A stretch of 36,586 nt of DNA from Gammaproteobacteria bacterium (GTDB lineage Bacteria > Pseudomonadota > Gammaproteobacteria > Enterobacterales > Psychrobiaceae), in assembly GCA_013214965.1 (NCBI GenBank), contig JABSRU010000041.1, positions 1 through 36,586 on the forward strand. Direction: 5' to 3'. Made by a program: the position numbers and the translations under genes. Positions within the stretch are counted from its first letter, which is position 1; each line of letters opens with the position of its first letter. The notes beneath the pieces are model-generated. The model saw nothing but the letters and a program-made list of their open reading frames with translations, was not told the DNA's origin and searched no databases. This document shows, piece by piece, positions 18,838 to 26,286 of this stretch.

Positions 18838-19668
18838 ATGAATGAAACAATTAAGAAAATAGCAGCGAAGGGCATATTACAGCCTGGCGAAGTCGCACTA
18901 GTAGGTTCGGGTCCTGGTGATCCAGAATTGCTAACCATTAAAGCATTACGTTTTATCGAACAAGCCGATATTGCCATTTACGATCGCTTAGTCAGTGATG
19001 AAATCATGGCACTGTTACCTGAGAATTGCGAAAGAGTTTATGTCGGTAAAAAGCAGGCGAAACATTGCGTACCGCAAGAAGGCATTAATGAAATGCTAGC
19101 CGAACAGGCACTAATGGGTAAGCGCGTATTACGCCTTAAAGGCGGTGACCCTTTTGTGTTTGGTCGTGGCGGTGAAGAAGCGGAACATTTATTAAGCCGC
19201 GGTGTTAGTTGTCATGTTGCCCCTGGCATTACGGCGGCTTCGGCTTGTACTACTTATGCCGGCATACCGTTAACCCATCGTGGTGTGGCGCAGGGGTGTA
19301 CGTTTATCACCGGTCACCTACAAAACGATGGCAAACTTAATTTACCATGGCAGAGTTTAACCAGTGATGCGCAAACCGTGGTTTTTTACATGGGAATTAA
19401 CGCGTTGCCGACTATTTCTAAAGAACTGATTGCCCACGGTCGTGCAGCAAGCACACCGGCTGCTTTAATTCGAAACGGTACCCGTGAAAATCAGGAAGTG
19501 TATCGAGGCACATTAGGCACCTTAACTGATTTGGTGGCTAAGCATCAGATTAAGCCACCTGCATTAATCGTGATTGGTAATGTGGTTGATCAATTTGATA
19601 GCCGTCAGGTGGGTCAAATGGGCTACTTAAAATCATTGGTACCGGTGTTGCAACAAAAGGCGGTCTAA
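18838..19668 (+). CDS. nirE: Uroporphyrinogen III C-methyltransferase NirE (SUMT)
   Basis: This enzyme uses two S-adenosylmethionines to turn uroporphyrinogen III into precorrin-2, the entry to siroheme and heme d1. The SUMT motifs are all present: VALVGSGPGDPELLT, YDRLVSDEI, VGKKQAKHCVPQ, RLKGGDPFVFGRGGEE and PGITAASA. The start at 18838 (276 residues) matches the family N-terminus. The ATG at 18772 has AGGA upstream, but the extra 22 codons use ATA for every Ile and AGA for two of four Arg, unlike neighbouring genes, so I think they are untranslated. The stop overlaps nirN as TAATG. Confidence 0.93.
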   Translation: MNETIKKIAAKGILQPGEVALVGSGPGDPELLTIKALRFIEQADIAIYDRLVSDEIMALLPENCERVYVGKKQAKHCVPQEGINEMLAEQALMGKRVLRLKGGDPFVFGRGGEEAEHLLSRGVSCHVAPGITAASACTTYAGIPLTHRGVAQGCTFITGHLQNDGKLNLPWQSLTSDAQTVVFYMGINALPTISKELIAHGRAASTPAALIRNGTRENQEVYRGTLGTLTDLVAKHQIKPPALIVIGNVVDQFDSRQVGQMGYLKSLVPVLQQKAV

Positions 19669-21170
19669 TGAAAACTTTGATCGTGATCGCCGCGTTAGCG
19701 TTGGCTAACTTTTCCGTTGCAGGTAAGGCCGTTGCCAGCGATGGCGAAGCGTTATACCAGCAACATTGCCAATCGTGTCATGGTGTTGAGCGCCTTGGTG
19801 CGATGGGCCCCGCATTATTCCCAGAGAATCTTTCACGTTTAAAGCAACCGAAAGCGGCTCAGGTTATTGCCAAGGGTCGGATCGCAACTCAAATGCCAGC
19901 TTTTGATAAAATACTATCAAAACAACAAATTGATACGCTGGTGGACTATGTTTATAGCCCAGCGAAAGTGACACCCACTTGGTCGATTAACGACATTAAC
20001 AATTCACGCATTGAACACTTTGATCAGGCCAAGTTACCCAACAAGCCTCAGTTTGATGCCGACTTAATGAATTTGTTTATTGTGGTTGAATTGGGTGATC
20101 ACAGCGCAACATTACTTAACGGCGACACCTTTGAGCCAATCACCCGCTTTAAAACGCGATTCGCTTTGCACGGTGGTCCTAAATATTCACCCGATGGTCG
20201 CTATGTTTACTTTGCCTCGCGCGATGGTTGGATTAGTAAGTACGACATTTACAATATGAAAACTGTGGTTGAAGTGAGAGCGGGAATTAACACCCGTAAT
20301 CTCGCGATTTCATCGGATGGTAAATATGCCATCGTTGGTAATTATTTACCTCACAGCGCAGTCATTTTAGATACCAAGGATCTTAAGCCGATAAAGGTCA
20401 TTGCTGTTGCAGATAAAAATGGCGTGAACTCACGGGTTAGTGCCGTGTATAACGCACCGCCGCGTAATAGCTTTATCGTCGCCTTAAAAGACACCAAAGA
20501 AGTGTGGGAAATTGCCTATGGTGATAAGCACGGTAACCATCAACCGTTTCCGATCCGTCGTATTAGTACCGATGATTACTTGGATGATTTCTTTTTTGAT
20601 CCGCAATACAGCAAAATGATTGGTGCATCGCGCAGCAGTCATAATGGTCAAGTGATTAATCTCGATGATGGCAAAAAAATCGCCACCATCGATATGCAGG
20701 GAATGCCCCATTTAGGATCGGGGATTACTTGGGATTATCAAGGTAAGCAAGTGTTCGCTTCTCCAAACATTAAAGATGGCTTAGTCTCTGTTATTGATAT
20801 GGAAAACTGGCAGGTGATTAAAGAAATCAAAACCCTAGGGCCAGGTTTCTTTATGCGCAGCCATGCTAACTCTTCTTATGCTTGGGTCGATGTGTTTTTT
20901 GGCCCGAACAAAGACAAAGTACATATTATTGATAAATCGACCTTAAAAATTGTTAAAACTATTGCGCCAGCGCCGGGTAAAGTGGCCGCGCATGTGGAAT
21001 TTACTAAAGATGGCAAATATGTTTTGCTCAGTATTTGGGATAATGACGGTGCATTAATCGTCTATGACGCTAACACTTTAAAGGAGATCAAGCGTCTGCC
21101 AATGAAAAAACCATCGGGTAAATATAATGTTTACAATAAAACTCATTATGAAAGAGGCACTAGCCACTAA
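19668..21170 (+). CDS. nirN: Heme d1 maturation cytochrome NirN
   Basis: NirN is a periplasmic cytochrome c plus d1-type propeller protein. It carries out the final oxidation (the acrylate double bond) of heme d1 and hands the cofactor to NirS. After a signal peptide (1-24) the heme motif CQSCH lies at residues 34-38, with a Met ligand probably in TQMPAFD. The eight-bladed propeller follows (YSPDGRYVYFASRDGW, ISSDGKYAIVGNY, GMPHLGSGITW). The 500-residue length and the lack of an NirS-like FLHDG active-site loop (it has YLDDF) separate it from NirS. Confidence 0.92.
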   Translation: MKTLIVIAALALANFSVAGKAVASDGEALYQQHCQSCHGVERLGAMGPALFPENLSRLKQPKAAQVIAKGRIATQMPAFDKILSKQQIDTLVDYVYSPAKVTPTWSINDINNSRIEHFDQAKLPNKPQFDADLMNLFIVVELGDHSATLLNGDTFEPITRFKTRFALHGGPKYSPDGRYVYFASRDGWISKYDIYNMKTVVEVRAGINTRNLAISSDGKYAIVGNYLPHSAVILDTKDLKPIKVIAVADKNGVNSRVSAVYNAPPRNSFIVALKDTKEVWEIAYGDKHGNHQPFPIRRISTDDYLDDFFFDPQYSKMIGASRSSHNGQVINLDDGKKIATIDMQGMPHLGSGITWDYQGKQVFASPNIKDGLVSVIDMENWQVIKEIKTLGPGFFMRSHANSSYAWVDVFFGPNKDKVHIIDKSTLKIVKTIAPAPGKVAAHVEFTKDGKYVLLSIWDNDGALIVYDANTLKEIKRLPMKKPSGKYNVYNKTHYERGTSH

Positions 21171-21206
21171 TTTTTTAGTGACTGGTTAATCGTTAAAGGT
21201 ACAAAT

Positions 21207-22166
21207 TTGCAATATTTTCCAATTTTTGTTGATGGTCAAAAACTCAATGTCTTAGTGGTTGGCGGTGGTGAAGTCGCCACGCGCAAGGTTGAGCTGATGC
21301 TAAAAACACCAGCGCAAGTCACGGTGGTATCCCCAAAGCTATCATCGACCCTAATCCGCTTGCATCAGCAGGGTAAGATTAACTATGTCGAGACTTGTTA
21401 TGACAAAGTACTCTTAACAGATAAGCAGTTGGTTTTTGTGGCGACCGCCAACCGCCAACTTAACCGTCAAATTAGTCTCGATGCTCGCGCTGCAGGCGTG
21501 TTAGCCAATGTGGTTGATGATCCAGAATTATGCCATTTTATTACGCCCTCGATTATCGATCGTGCGCCGATGATTTTTGCCATTAGCAGCGGCGGAAAAT
21601 CCCCAGTGCAGGTGCGTTATTGGCGTGCTCGACTTGAAACCTTAATCCCACAAGCCTTAGGTCAAATAGCGACCTTTGCTGGTGGCAAGCGTCATCAAAT
21701 TAAGCAACACCTCGACAACGTGACTAAGCGCCGTAATTTTTGGGAATTGTTTTTCTCATCGTCTCGATCTGATGATCCCGAGCAGCTAGAACCACTATTT
21801 CAAGAACTGGTTACTGCGGTTGATACCAGCGCCCCGATTAAGGGCGAACTCTATGTGGTCGAAACGCCCAGTAATCCTGAGTTTTTATCATTGGTTGCAT
21901 TGCGCCATATGCAGCAAGCAGACATTGCGATTTACGATAAGGGCGTCAGCGGTGCGGTTATCGAGCTAGTGAGAAGAGATGCTGACCGAGAGTCAGTTGA
22001 TGGTGATGCACAGCAACAGCTCGAACAGCTATTGGCACAAGGGTTACGTGTGTGCTACTTATCGAGCCACTCTCATCAAAACCAAGCAGCGCTATGGCAG
22101 CAATTTCAACAATCAGAATATACCTTTAAAACCTTTGCTTGTGCCAAAGAGGTCATTGCCGTTTAA
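21207..22166 (+). CDS. cysG: Siroheme synthase CysG with intact N-terminal half and degenerate, truncated methyltransferase half
   Basis: Residues 1 to about 205 are the precorrin-2 dehydrogenase/sirohydrochlorin ferrochelatase part of CysG: the NAD loop VVGGGEVATRK, Asp104-Asp105 in NVVDDPE, and Ser127-Ser128 in ISSGGKSPVQVRYWRARLE. From residue 212 the start of the methyltransferase domain is recognisable (QQADIAIYDKGVS, VRRDADR), but the SAM loop GxGPGD has become VETPSNP. The protein ends at 319 residues instead of about 460. The TTG start at 21207 is backed by AAAGGT and aligns with the CysG N-terminus. NirE nearby would supply the lost methylation, so this gene probably acts only from precorrin-2 to siroheme. 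Confidence 0.85.
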   Translation: MQYFPIFVDGQKLNVLVVGGGEVATRKVELMLKTPAQVTVVSPKLSSTLIRLHQQGKINYVETCYDKVLLTDKQLVFVATANRQLNRQISLDARAAGVLANVVDDPELCHFITPSIIDRAPMIFAISSGGKSPVQVRYWRARLETLIPQALGQIATFAGGKRHQIKQHLDNVTKRRNFWELFFSSSRSDDPEQLEPLFQELVTAVDTSAPIKGELYVVETPSNPEFLSLVALRHMQQADIAIYDKGVSGAVIELVRRDADRESVDGDAQQQLEQLLAQGLRVCYLSSHSHQNQAALWQQFQQSEYTFKTFACAKEVIAV

Positions 22167-22188
22167 TCATTACTAGCTAATGCAATTT

Positions 22189-22230
22189 CATGGTATAAAA
22201 GGGATCTCTTATTCGATGTTTTATACCATG
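22189..22230. repeat. Perfect 12-bp inverted repeat ahead of a GNAT gene
   Basis: CATGGTATAAAA (22189-22200) and TTTTATACCATG (22219-22230) are exact inverted copies around an 18-nt spacer. They lie between the cysG stop and the acetyltransferase ATG at 22239. No T-run follows on either strand. The right arm ends 8 nt before the start codon, so an operator or a leader hairpin affecting translation is more likely than a terminator. Confidence 0.6.
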
Positions 22231-22238
22231 AGTTATTG

Positions 22239-22790
22239 ATGTTTTTAACTGCAAAACAAGTATACCTTCGACCGTTGGTTGTTGCCGACGGCGAGGCTTT
22301 TTATCAATGGTCACTCGATCGTAGCGTGACCCAATACAGCCTGTCTTCATTCTCACGCCCACAATCATTAACCGATCATCAAAAATGGCTAACTAATCTG
22401 AGTGATAACAAAAATACCGTTGCTTTAGGTATCTGTTGCCATCAAACGGATCAATTGATTGGTTATGCTGGCATCGCCGGGATCAGTCAATTAAACCGCT
22501 GCGGTGAATACTTTATCCTGATCGGCGACAAGCAATATTGGCAACGAGGCATAGCGACCGAAGTAACTCGCTTAGTCACCGAGTATGGATTTTTAACCCT
22601 TGGTTTGCATCGCATCGAATTAACCGCTTTTAGTGTCAACATCGCCGCGGTAAAAGCTTATACTAAGGCAGGATTCCAAACAGAAGGGATCATGCGCCAA
22701 GCGGGATATCGCAACGGTCAGTTTTTAGATAAAGTCATGATGGCAGCGCTTGCAACCCAATATGATGCCCAGCCAACAGACAGAGATTAA
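22239..22790 (+). CDS. RimJ/RimL-type GNAT N-acetyltransferase
   Basis: This GNAT-fold acetyltransferase of the Acetyltransf_3 type transfers acetyl from acetyl-CoA to a protein N-terminus or small amine; the substrate is unknown. The 183-residue protein shows [15 protein letters not shown] at the N-terminus, the pyrophosphate loop [14 protein letters not shown], and the C-terminal [27 protein letters not shown] typical of RimJ/L relatives. I use the ATG at 22239. It overlaps nothing in the nir operon and is followed 4 nt later by yaiI, so those two may be one unit. Confidence 0.85.
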   Translation: MFLTAKQVYLRPLVVADGEAFYQWSLDRSVTQYSLSSFSRPQSLTDHQKWLTNLSDNKNTVALGICCHQTDQLIGYAGIAGISQLNRCGEYFILIGDKQYWQRGIATEVTRLVTEYGFLTLGLHRIELTAFSVNIAAVKAYTKAGFQTEGIMRQAGYRNGQFLDKVMMAALATQYDAQPTDRD

Positions 22791-22794
22791 TACC

Positions 22795-23247
22795 ATGATA
22801 ATATGGGTCGACGCAGACGCTTGTCCTACCGTGATTAAAGATATTTTATATCGCGCCGCACACCGCACCAAAATAGAGATGATTTTAGTCGCTAACCAAT
22901 TATTGCGCGTGCCACCATCGCCTTATATCAAAACCTTAAAAGTAGACCAAGGTTTCGATATTGCCGACGATGAAATAGTTTTGCGCCTAACCGCCGGCGA
23001 TTTAGTGATCACCAGCGATATCCCACTAGCCGACGAAGTTATCACCAAAGGCGGTCAAGTATTAAGCCCCCGTGGCGAATTACACACCAAAGAAAACATC
23101 AAAGCTCGATTGAACATCCGCGATTTCATGGACACCATGCGCGCCAGCGGTGCCCACACAGGAGGCCCACCGCCCCTCAACCAAATCGATCGCCAAAACT
23201 TCGCTAATCATTTAGATAAGATTATTGCCGTTTATTTACGTGGGTGA
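22795..23247 (+). CDS. yaiI: YaiI/YqxD family protein (UPF0178, DUF188)
   Basis: This 150-residue protein matches E. coli YaiI closely from its first residues ([20 protein letters not shown]). It has the conserved [37 protein letters not shown] and [11 protein letters not shown] blocks. The family has a PIN-like acidic core, but I know of no demonstrated activity. The ATG at 22795 fits the family start; an in-frame extension back to 22750 would lie inside the GNAT gene. Confidence 0.92.
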   Translation: MIIWVDADACPTVIKDILYRAAHRTKIEMILVANQLLRVPPSPYIKTLKVDQGFDIADDEIVLRLTAGDLVITSDIPLADEVITKGGQVLSPRGELHTKENIKARLNIRDFMDTMRASGAHTGGPPPLNQIDRQNFANHLDKIIAVYLRG

Positions 23248-23283
23248 TTGAATTTGTAATGCTAAGGTGCTTTGGGGTGCAAT

Positions 23284-23336
23284 GCGCCATAGGATTTATC
23301 GTGCCAATGTTGGTTTTTGGATTAGGTTTTGTATGG
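23284..23336. repeat. Dispersed repeat, copy A
   Basis: This 53-bp segment recurs at 25752-25805 in the same orientation with only a handful of differences, sharing the exact core TTTATCGTGCCAATGTTGGT and GGATTAGGTTTTGTA. Copy A abuts the broken 2OG-Fe(II) oxygenase exactly where that gene's homology stops. It encodes no evident product. Confidence 0.75.
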
Positions 23337-23577
23337 ATCAAGATGTAGATAGATCTCCTCTCTAAATGTCTGCACGATATTGGGTAAAGGGTATAGAAAG
23401 TATTTATATTCCCCAAAACGATTATTTAATAAATATCGCCAAGGCCATACATTTCAGTCAGGTTTTTGGGGGCATTTTTGAGAATAAATCAGCACAATGA
23501 CATAGCCATTTATATGCAGTTGTTCAGTGATATGCTTCCAATCTATCGCGCTTGGTTTTTTCAGTAATATTGTTCAT
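23331..23577 (-). pseudogene. Remnant of a 2OG-Fe(II) oxygenase
   Basis: Two short out-of-frame pieces on the minus strand look like one destroyed gene. The first, from the ATG at 23577, gives MNNITEK and then, after a shift, AIDWKHITEQLHINGYVIV; this is the helix-plus-strand opening of the 2OG oxygenase family I know as PF09859. The second, downstream near 23390-23335, gives RFGEYKYFLYPLPNIVQTFR and EEIYLHLDPY, like the conserved GEYRYF-YPLP block of that family. The stretch between them is too short and frame-shifted, and the catalytic HxD region is absent. Homology ends at repeat copy A. The call depends on recalled family motifs. Confidence 0.55.
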
Positions 23578-23964
23578 CGTTTAATCCGTCATTTTTGAAA
23601 CTTGTGAGCCAATCATGGCTGACTTTCAAGTCTCGTCACTATAAGGTGCAGCTAGAGTAGCTAGTCCCGAAACTTGCTACATATAATCAAATAATTAATT
23701 TTATTCAAAGAATCACCGTTGTAATCCCCTTAAACCAATTATTATTGATGATTAGGTCACGATGAGGTTCGGGGTGCTGTTCTTTTATTAAACGATAATG
23801 ATACACTTTGTATAATAAATAAAAACATAGAAATTTTTCATTAATGTGTCCAATACCTGTTTACTGATGTGTCTTTAGTATGTCAGCAGTGTTTATTTTG
23901 CTGATTTGTACCCAGGCATCCTTAAATCGCTGGGGTATAACCATTAAAAATAGAGGAATTAACA
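23578..23964. other. AT-rich intergenic stretch with no gene seen
   Basis: I see no plausible coding frame, RNA gene or terminator here. It should contain the promoter of the DGPF-domain gene, whose AGGA lies 7 nt before its ATG. TGTGTC occurs twice (within 23843-23876), but I cannot assign a sigma factor to it. Confidence 0.5.
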
Positions 23965-24306
23965 ATGAACAACAACACATATATGTGCATTTTACGAAGT
24001 AAGCCAGGCGCTTGCAGTCAGCCTTCGCCGTCGGACATGGAGTTGATGTTTGCTAAATATCGAACATGGCAGGATAAATTTTCCGATAATATTGTTGATA
24101 TGGGAAATAAGCTAGGCGACGTTGGTGCAGTTGTTAGGCAGGATGGTGTCAACGATGGTCCATTTATCGAGTTAAAAGAAATTATCGGTGGTTATATGAC
24201 AATAACTGCTACGTCTCTTGATGAAGCAGTCGCGGTTATCAAGGAAAGCCCAATGGTTGCCAACTCGGGTGTCAGTATAGAAATCCGGGAAATCATGACT
24301 CCTTGA
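23965..24306 (+). CDS. DGPF/YCII-domain protein
   Basis: This 113-residue protein is of the YCII-related, DGPF family, with the naming motif in NDGPFIELKEIIGGYMTI and the usual LDEAVAVIKESPMV helix. Such proteins are dimeric ferredoxin-like folds of unknown activity, encoded beside ECF42 sigma factors as here. The family is thought to be a target or effector of the partner sigma factor. AGGA precedes the ATG by 7 nt. The stop overlaps the sigma gene start by 4 nt. Confidence 0.88.
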   Translation: MNNNTYMCILRSKPGACSQPSPSDMELMFAKYRTWQDKFSDNIVDMGNKLGDVGAVVRQDGVNDGPFIELKEIIGGYMTITATSLDEAVAVIKESPMVANSGVSIEIREIMTP

Positions 24307-25559
24307 ACCAATATGCAACAATAGAGCATACTTTTCGTCACGAGTATGGCCAGCTCGTGGCATCAATATTACGACGCGTTGGCGCGCACCATATCGATGC
24401 GGTTGAAGATGCTGTGCAATATTCATTGATGCAGGCGGTGGATTTGTGGTGCAGGCAGGGTACTCCGGATAATCCGTCGGCGTGGTTATATCTGGTTGCC
24501 TATCGTAAATTTCTTACCGAGCTACGTGATATACGGCTGAGAGAAAACCTGTTAGCACAGCAATCACCATTGGCAGATGAGTACGTTACTGATTACGCCG
24601 AAATACCGCTTTTAGATGAGATGAATGATTCGTTTCTACGTATGTTGTTTGTCGCGTGTAACGACGCTATTCCGGTAGAATCACAAATGGTATTCACGCT
24701 CAAAAGTTTATGTGGATTTAGTATTAGAGAAATTGCATTACGGTTATTTACCAGCGAGGCCAATGTGTATAAGCGCTTTAGTCGGGCGAGACAATATCTT
24801 GTAAAAAATACCGTTCCTCTAAACGTGTTATCGGATGCCGATATAAAAACTCGATTACCCATGGTACATCGGGTTTTGTATTTAGTCTTTACTGAAGGAT
24901 ATCTGTCGTCCCATTGTGATAAAGCAATTCGAATAGATCTTTGTGAAGAGGCTATCCACCTGACCCAATTATTATCCGAAAGTACCATGGGGAAAGTCGC
25001 CGAAACTTTTGCGCTATTGGCATTGATGTATTTACACCTTGCTCGTATGAATACCCGACAAGACGATTCCGGCGCACTATTGTTACTCGAACAGCAGGAT
25101 CGTAGCCAATGGGATCAGCCACTAATAGCTGCTGGGTTGGGCTTTTTAAAACAATCTACGCGAGGTGACAATTTATCCCGTTACCATATTGAGGCAGGAA
25201 TTTTGGCTGAGCATTGCTTAGCACCAACATTCAAACAAACTAGATGGGATCAAATTGTTGCTTCATATGAGCTATTGGAGCGCATCGCGCCATCACCGCT
25301 GCACTGCTTAAATCGCGCGGTTGCTATGGCAGAATGGAAAGGCCCAAAAGAGGGGCTCGCCGTATTGCAATTTGTTGATATACCAGACTGGTTAGCACGT
25401 TCATATTATTGGCATGCGGTGCAGGCCGATTTGTTTTATCGATGCGGCGAGAAAACCTTGGCATGTAATAGCGCAGGAAAAGCTATACAAGCCGCTCCAA
25501 CTGCTGACATTAAATGTCTACTGCATAAGCGGTTAGCAAAATGTGGTTTATCACCCTAA
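24303..25559 (+). CDS. ECF42-type RNA polymerase sigma factor with long C-terminal extension
   Basis: This 418-residue extracytoplasmic-function sigma factor has a sigma2 region (HEYGQLVASILRRVG, NPSAWLYLVAYRKF), sigma4 (LKSLCGFSIREIALRLFTSEANVYKRFSRAR), and then a C-terminal extension of about 230 residues beginning with LYLVFTEGY. The extension and the adjacent DGPF gene are the marks of the ECF42 group. That group has no anti-sigma factor, and its extension is thought to control activity. The start is TTG at 24303 inside the preceding stop; no in-frame ATG occurs for about 40 codons, so coupling to the DGPF gene is likely. Confidence 0.88.
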   Translation: MNQYATIEHTFRHEYGQLVASILRRVGAHHIDAVEDAVQYSLMQAVDLWCRQGTPDNPSAWLYLVAYRKFLTELRDIRLRENLLAQQSPLADEYVTDYAEIPLLDEMNDSFLRMLFVACNDAIPVESQMVFTLKSLCGFSIREIALRLFTSEANVYKRFSRARQYLVKNTVPLNVLSDADIKTRLPMVHRVLYLVFTEGYLSSHCDKAIRIDLCEEAIHLTQLLSESTMGKVAETFALLALMYLHLARMNTRQDDSGALLLLEQQDRSQWDQPLIAAGLGFLKQSTRGDNLSRYHIEAGILAEHCLAPTFKQTRWDQIVASYELLERIAPSPLHCLNRAVAMAEWKGPKEGLAVLQFVDIPDWLARSYYWHAVQADLFYRCGEKTLACNSAGKAIQAAPTADIKCLLHKRLAKCGLSP

Positions 25560-25650
25560 AACAGAAAGGTTAGATTGTTTGCTTAGGGATACTCTTAGTC
25601 AGAACGTATATTTAGTGATTTAATCTGTTGGTTTTTACTTCATAAGAAAT

Positions 25651-25720
25651 GTATCTCAAAAATTAAAAATTCAGTACACCTAACAGAGATTACTTAAGTC
25701 GCTTTTGCGATAGCGAGTTA
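25651..25720. repeat. Diverged 70-bp repeat, copy 1
   Basis: This segment resembles 26500-26570 in the same orientation: both open with GTATCT and an A-run, share TTCAG and CTAACA, and end with a 20-nt block matching at 17 positions (GCTTTTGCGATAGCGAGTTA against GCTCTTGCGATAGTGAGTCA). The two copies bracket the GNAT gene at 25846-26277, about 850 bp apart. Confidence 0.55.
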
Positions 25721-25739
25721 GAAAAATCACTAACTCGCT
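25712..25739. repeat. Hairpin at the end of repeat copy 1
   Basis: AGCGAGTTAG (25712-25721) and CTAACTCGCT (25730-25739) form a perfect 10-bp stem with an 8-nt A-rich loop. No T-tract follows on either strand, so a standard terminator is unlikely. The second repeat copy keeps only a degraded left arm. Confidence 0.6.
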
Positions 25740-25751
25740 CAGGGACACATA

Positions 25752-25805
25752 GCGCCTTAGAATTTATCGTGCCAATGTTGGTTTGGGGATTAGGTTTTGT
25801 AGGGG
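25752..25805. repeat. Dispersed repeat, copy B
   Basis: This is the second copy of the 53-bp sequence at 23284-23336, in the same orientation and about 2.47 kb away. The interval contains the oxygenase remnant, the DGPF gene and the ECF42 sigma gene. Copy B lies between repeat copy 1 and the 3' end of the minus-strand GNAT gene. Confidence 0.75.
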
Positions 25806-25834
25806 AAATGGGGGGAATTCACCATAGTCACTTA

Positions 25835-26286
25835 TTAGGGCTAATTTACACAAATTTGCACATACCATTCCCCAAAGAGCTACTTGGTCTCAGAATATAG
25901 TTATAACGAGCATAAAATCCTTCTTTTCCTTTTGCTGCTAGCAATCCGATAGTAGAACCTTTGTTAGCGGCAACCGATAGATAACTTTCTATTTCCTGCA
26001 TTAAAGCAGAACCAACACCAGAATTCTGATAACTTGGATCGACGATTACATCCTGTATATAAAAATACATTGCGCCGTCGCCAACTACACGAGCCATCCC
26101 AATAAGTTGAGACTGATTACGGATGATGACGTGGAACAAAGAATTATTTAGGCTAGTTTTAGCTAAATTAAAATCCAACTCCCCCCAGCCAATTTTATTT
26201 CTTAAGTTCAAAAACTCGTTAATTGAAGGACTTTCTAGCTTAATAGAATATTTATCAGAATTCACCACTATCCCCATTAGCCCTAA
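25835..26286. repeat. 11-bp inverted repeat tightly flanking a GNAT gene
   Basis: TTAGGGCTAAT (25835-25845) and ATTAGCCCTAA (26276-26286) are exact inverted copies that bracket the GNAT coding sequence almost to the base; the right copy overlaps its start codon. GAATTCACCA also occurs just outside the left copy (near 25815) and just inside the right one (near 26258) in direct orientation. This resembles a gene-cassette or small mobile-unit footprint, but no integrase or transposase is present. Confidence 0.6.
25846..26277 (-). CDS. GNAT-family N-acetyltransferase
   Basis: This 143-residue GNAT acetyltransferase has the acetyl-CoA loop QNSGVGSALMQEIESYL preceded by the beta-strand FYIQDVIVDPSY, and a GFYARYNYILRPSSSLGNGM tail typical of small stand-alone GNATs. 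The substrate is unknown. Such genes are frequent cargo in integron cassettes and plasticity zones, and the flanking inverted repeats here fit that picture. The ATG at 26277 sits inside one repeat arm, so a recombination event there may have set the start. Confidence 0.8.
   Translation of the reverse strand: MGIVVNSDKYSIKLESPSINEFLNLRNKIGWGELDFNLAKTSLNNSLFHVIIRNQSQLIGMARVVGDGAMYFYIQDVIVDPSYQNSGVGSALMQEIESYLSVAANKGSTIGLLAAKGKEGFYARYNYILRPSSSLGNGMCKFV

Noticed and set aside
21162-21183. Hairpin CACTAA-TTTT-TTAGTG at the nirN stop, as a terminator
   Set aside because: The stem is short, AT-rich and not followed by a T-run, so read-through into cysG is more likely.
23222-23416. Minus-strand 64-codon open frame across repeat copy A
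   Set aside because: It overlaps the end of yaiI and runs out of frame with the oxygenase remnant; nothing suggests a real protein.
25670-25740. Possible integron attC site, with ACCTAAC and GTTAG motifs
   Set aside because: The 3' core does not match GTTRRRY, the second copy lacks the pairing arms, and no integrase is present. Kept only as an unclassified repeat.
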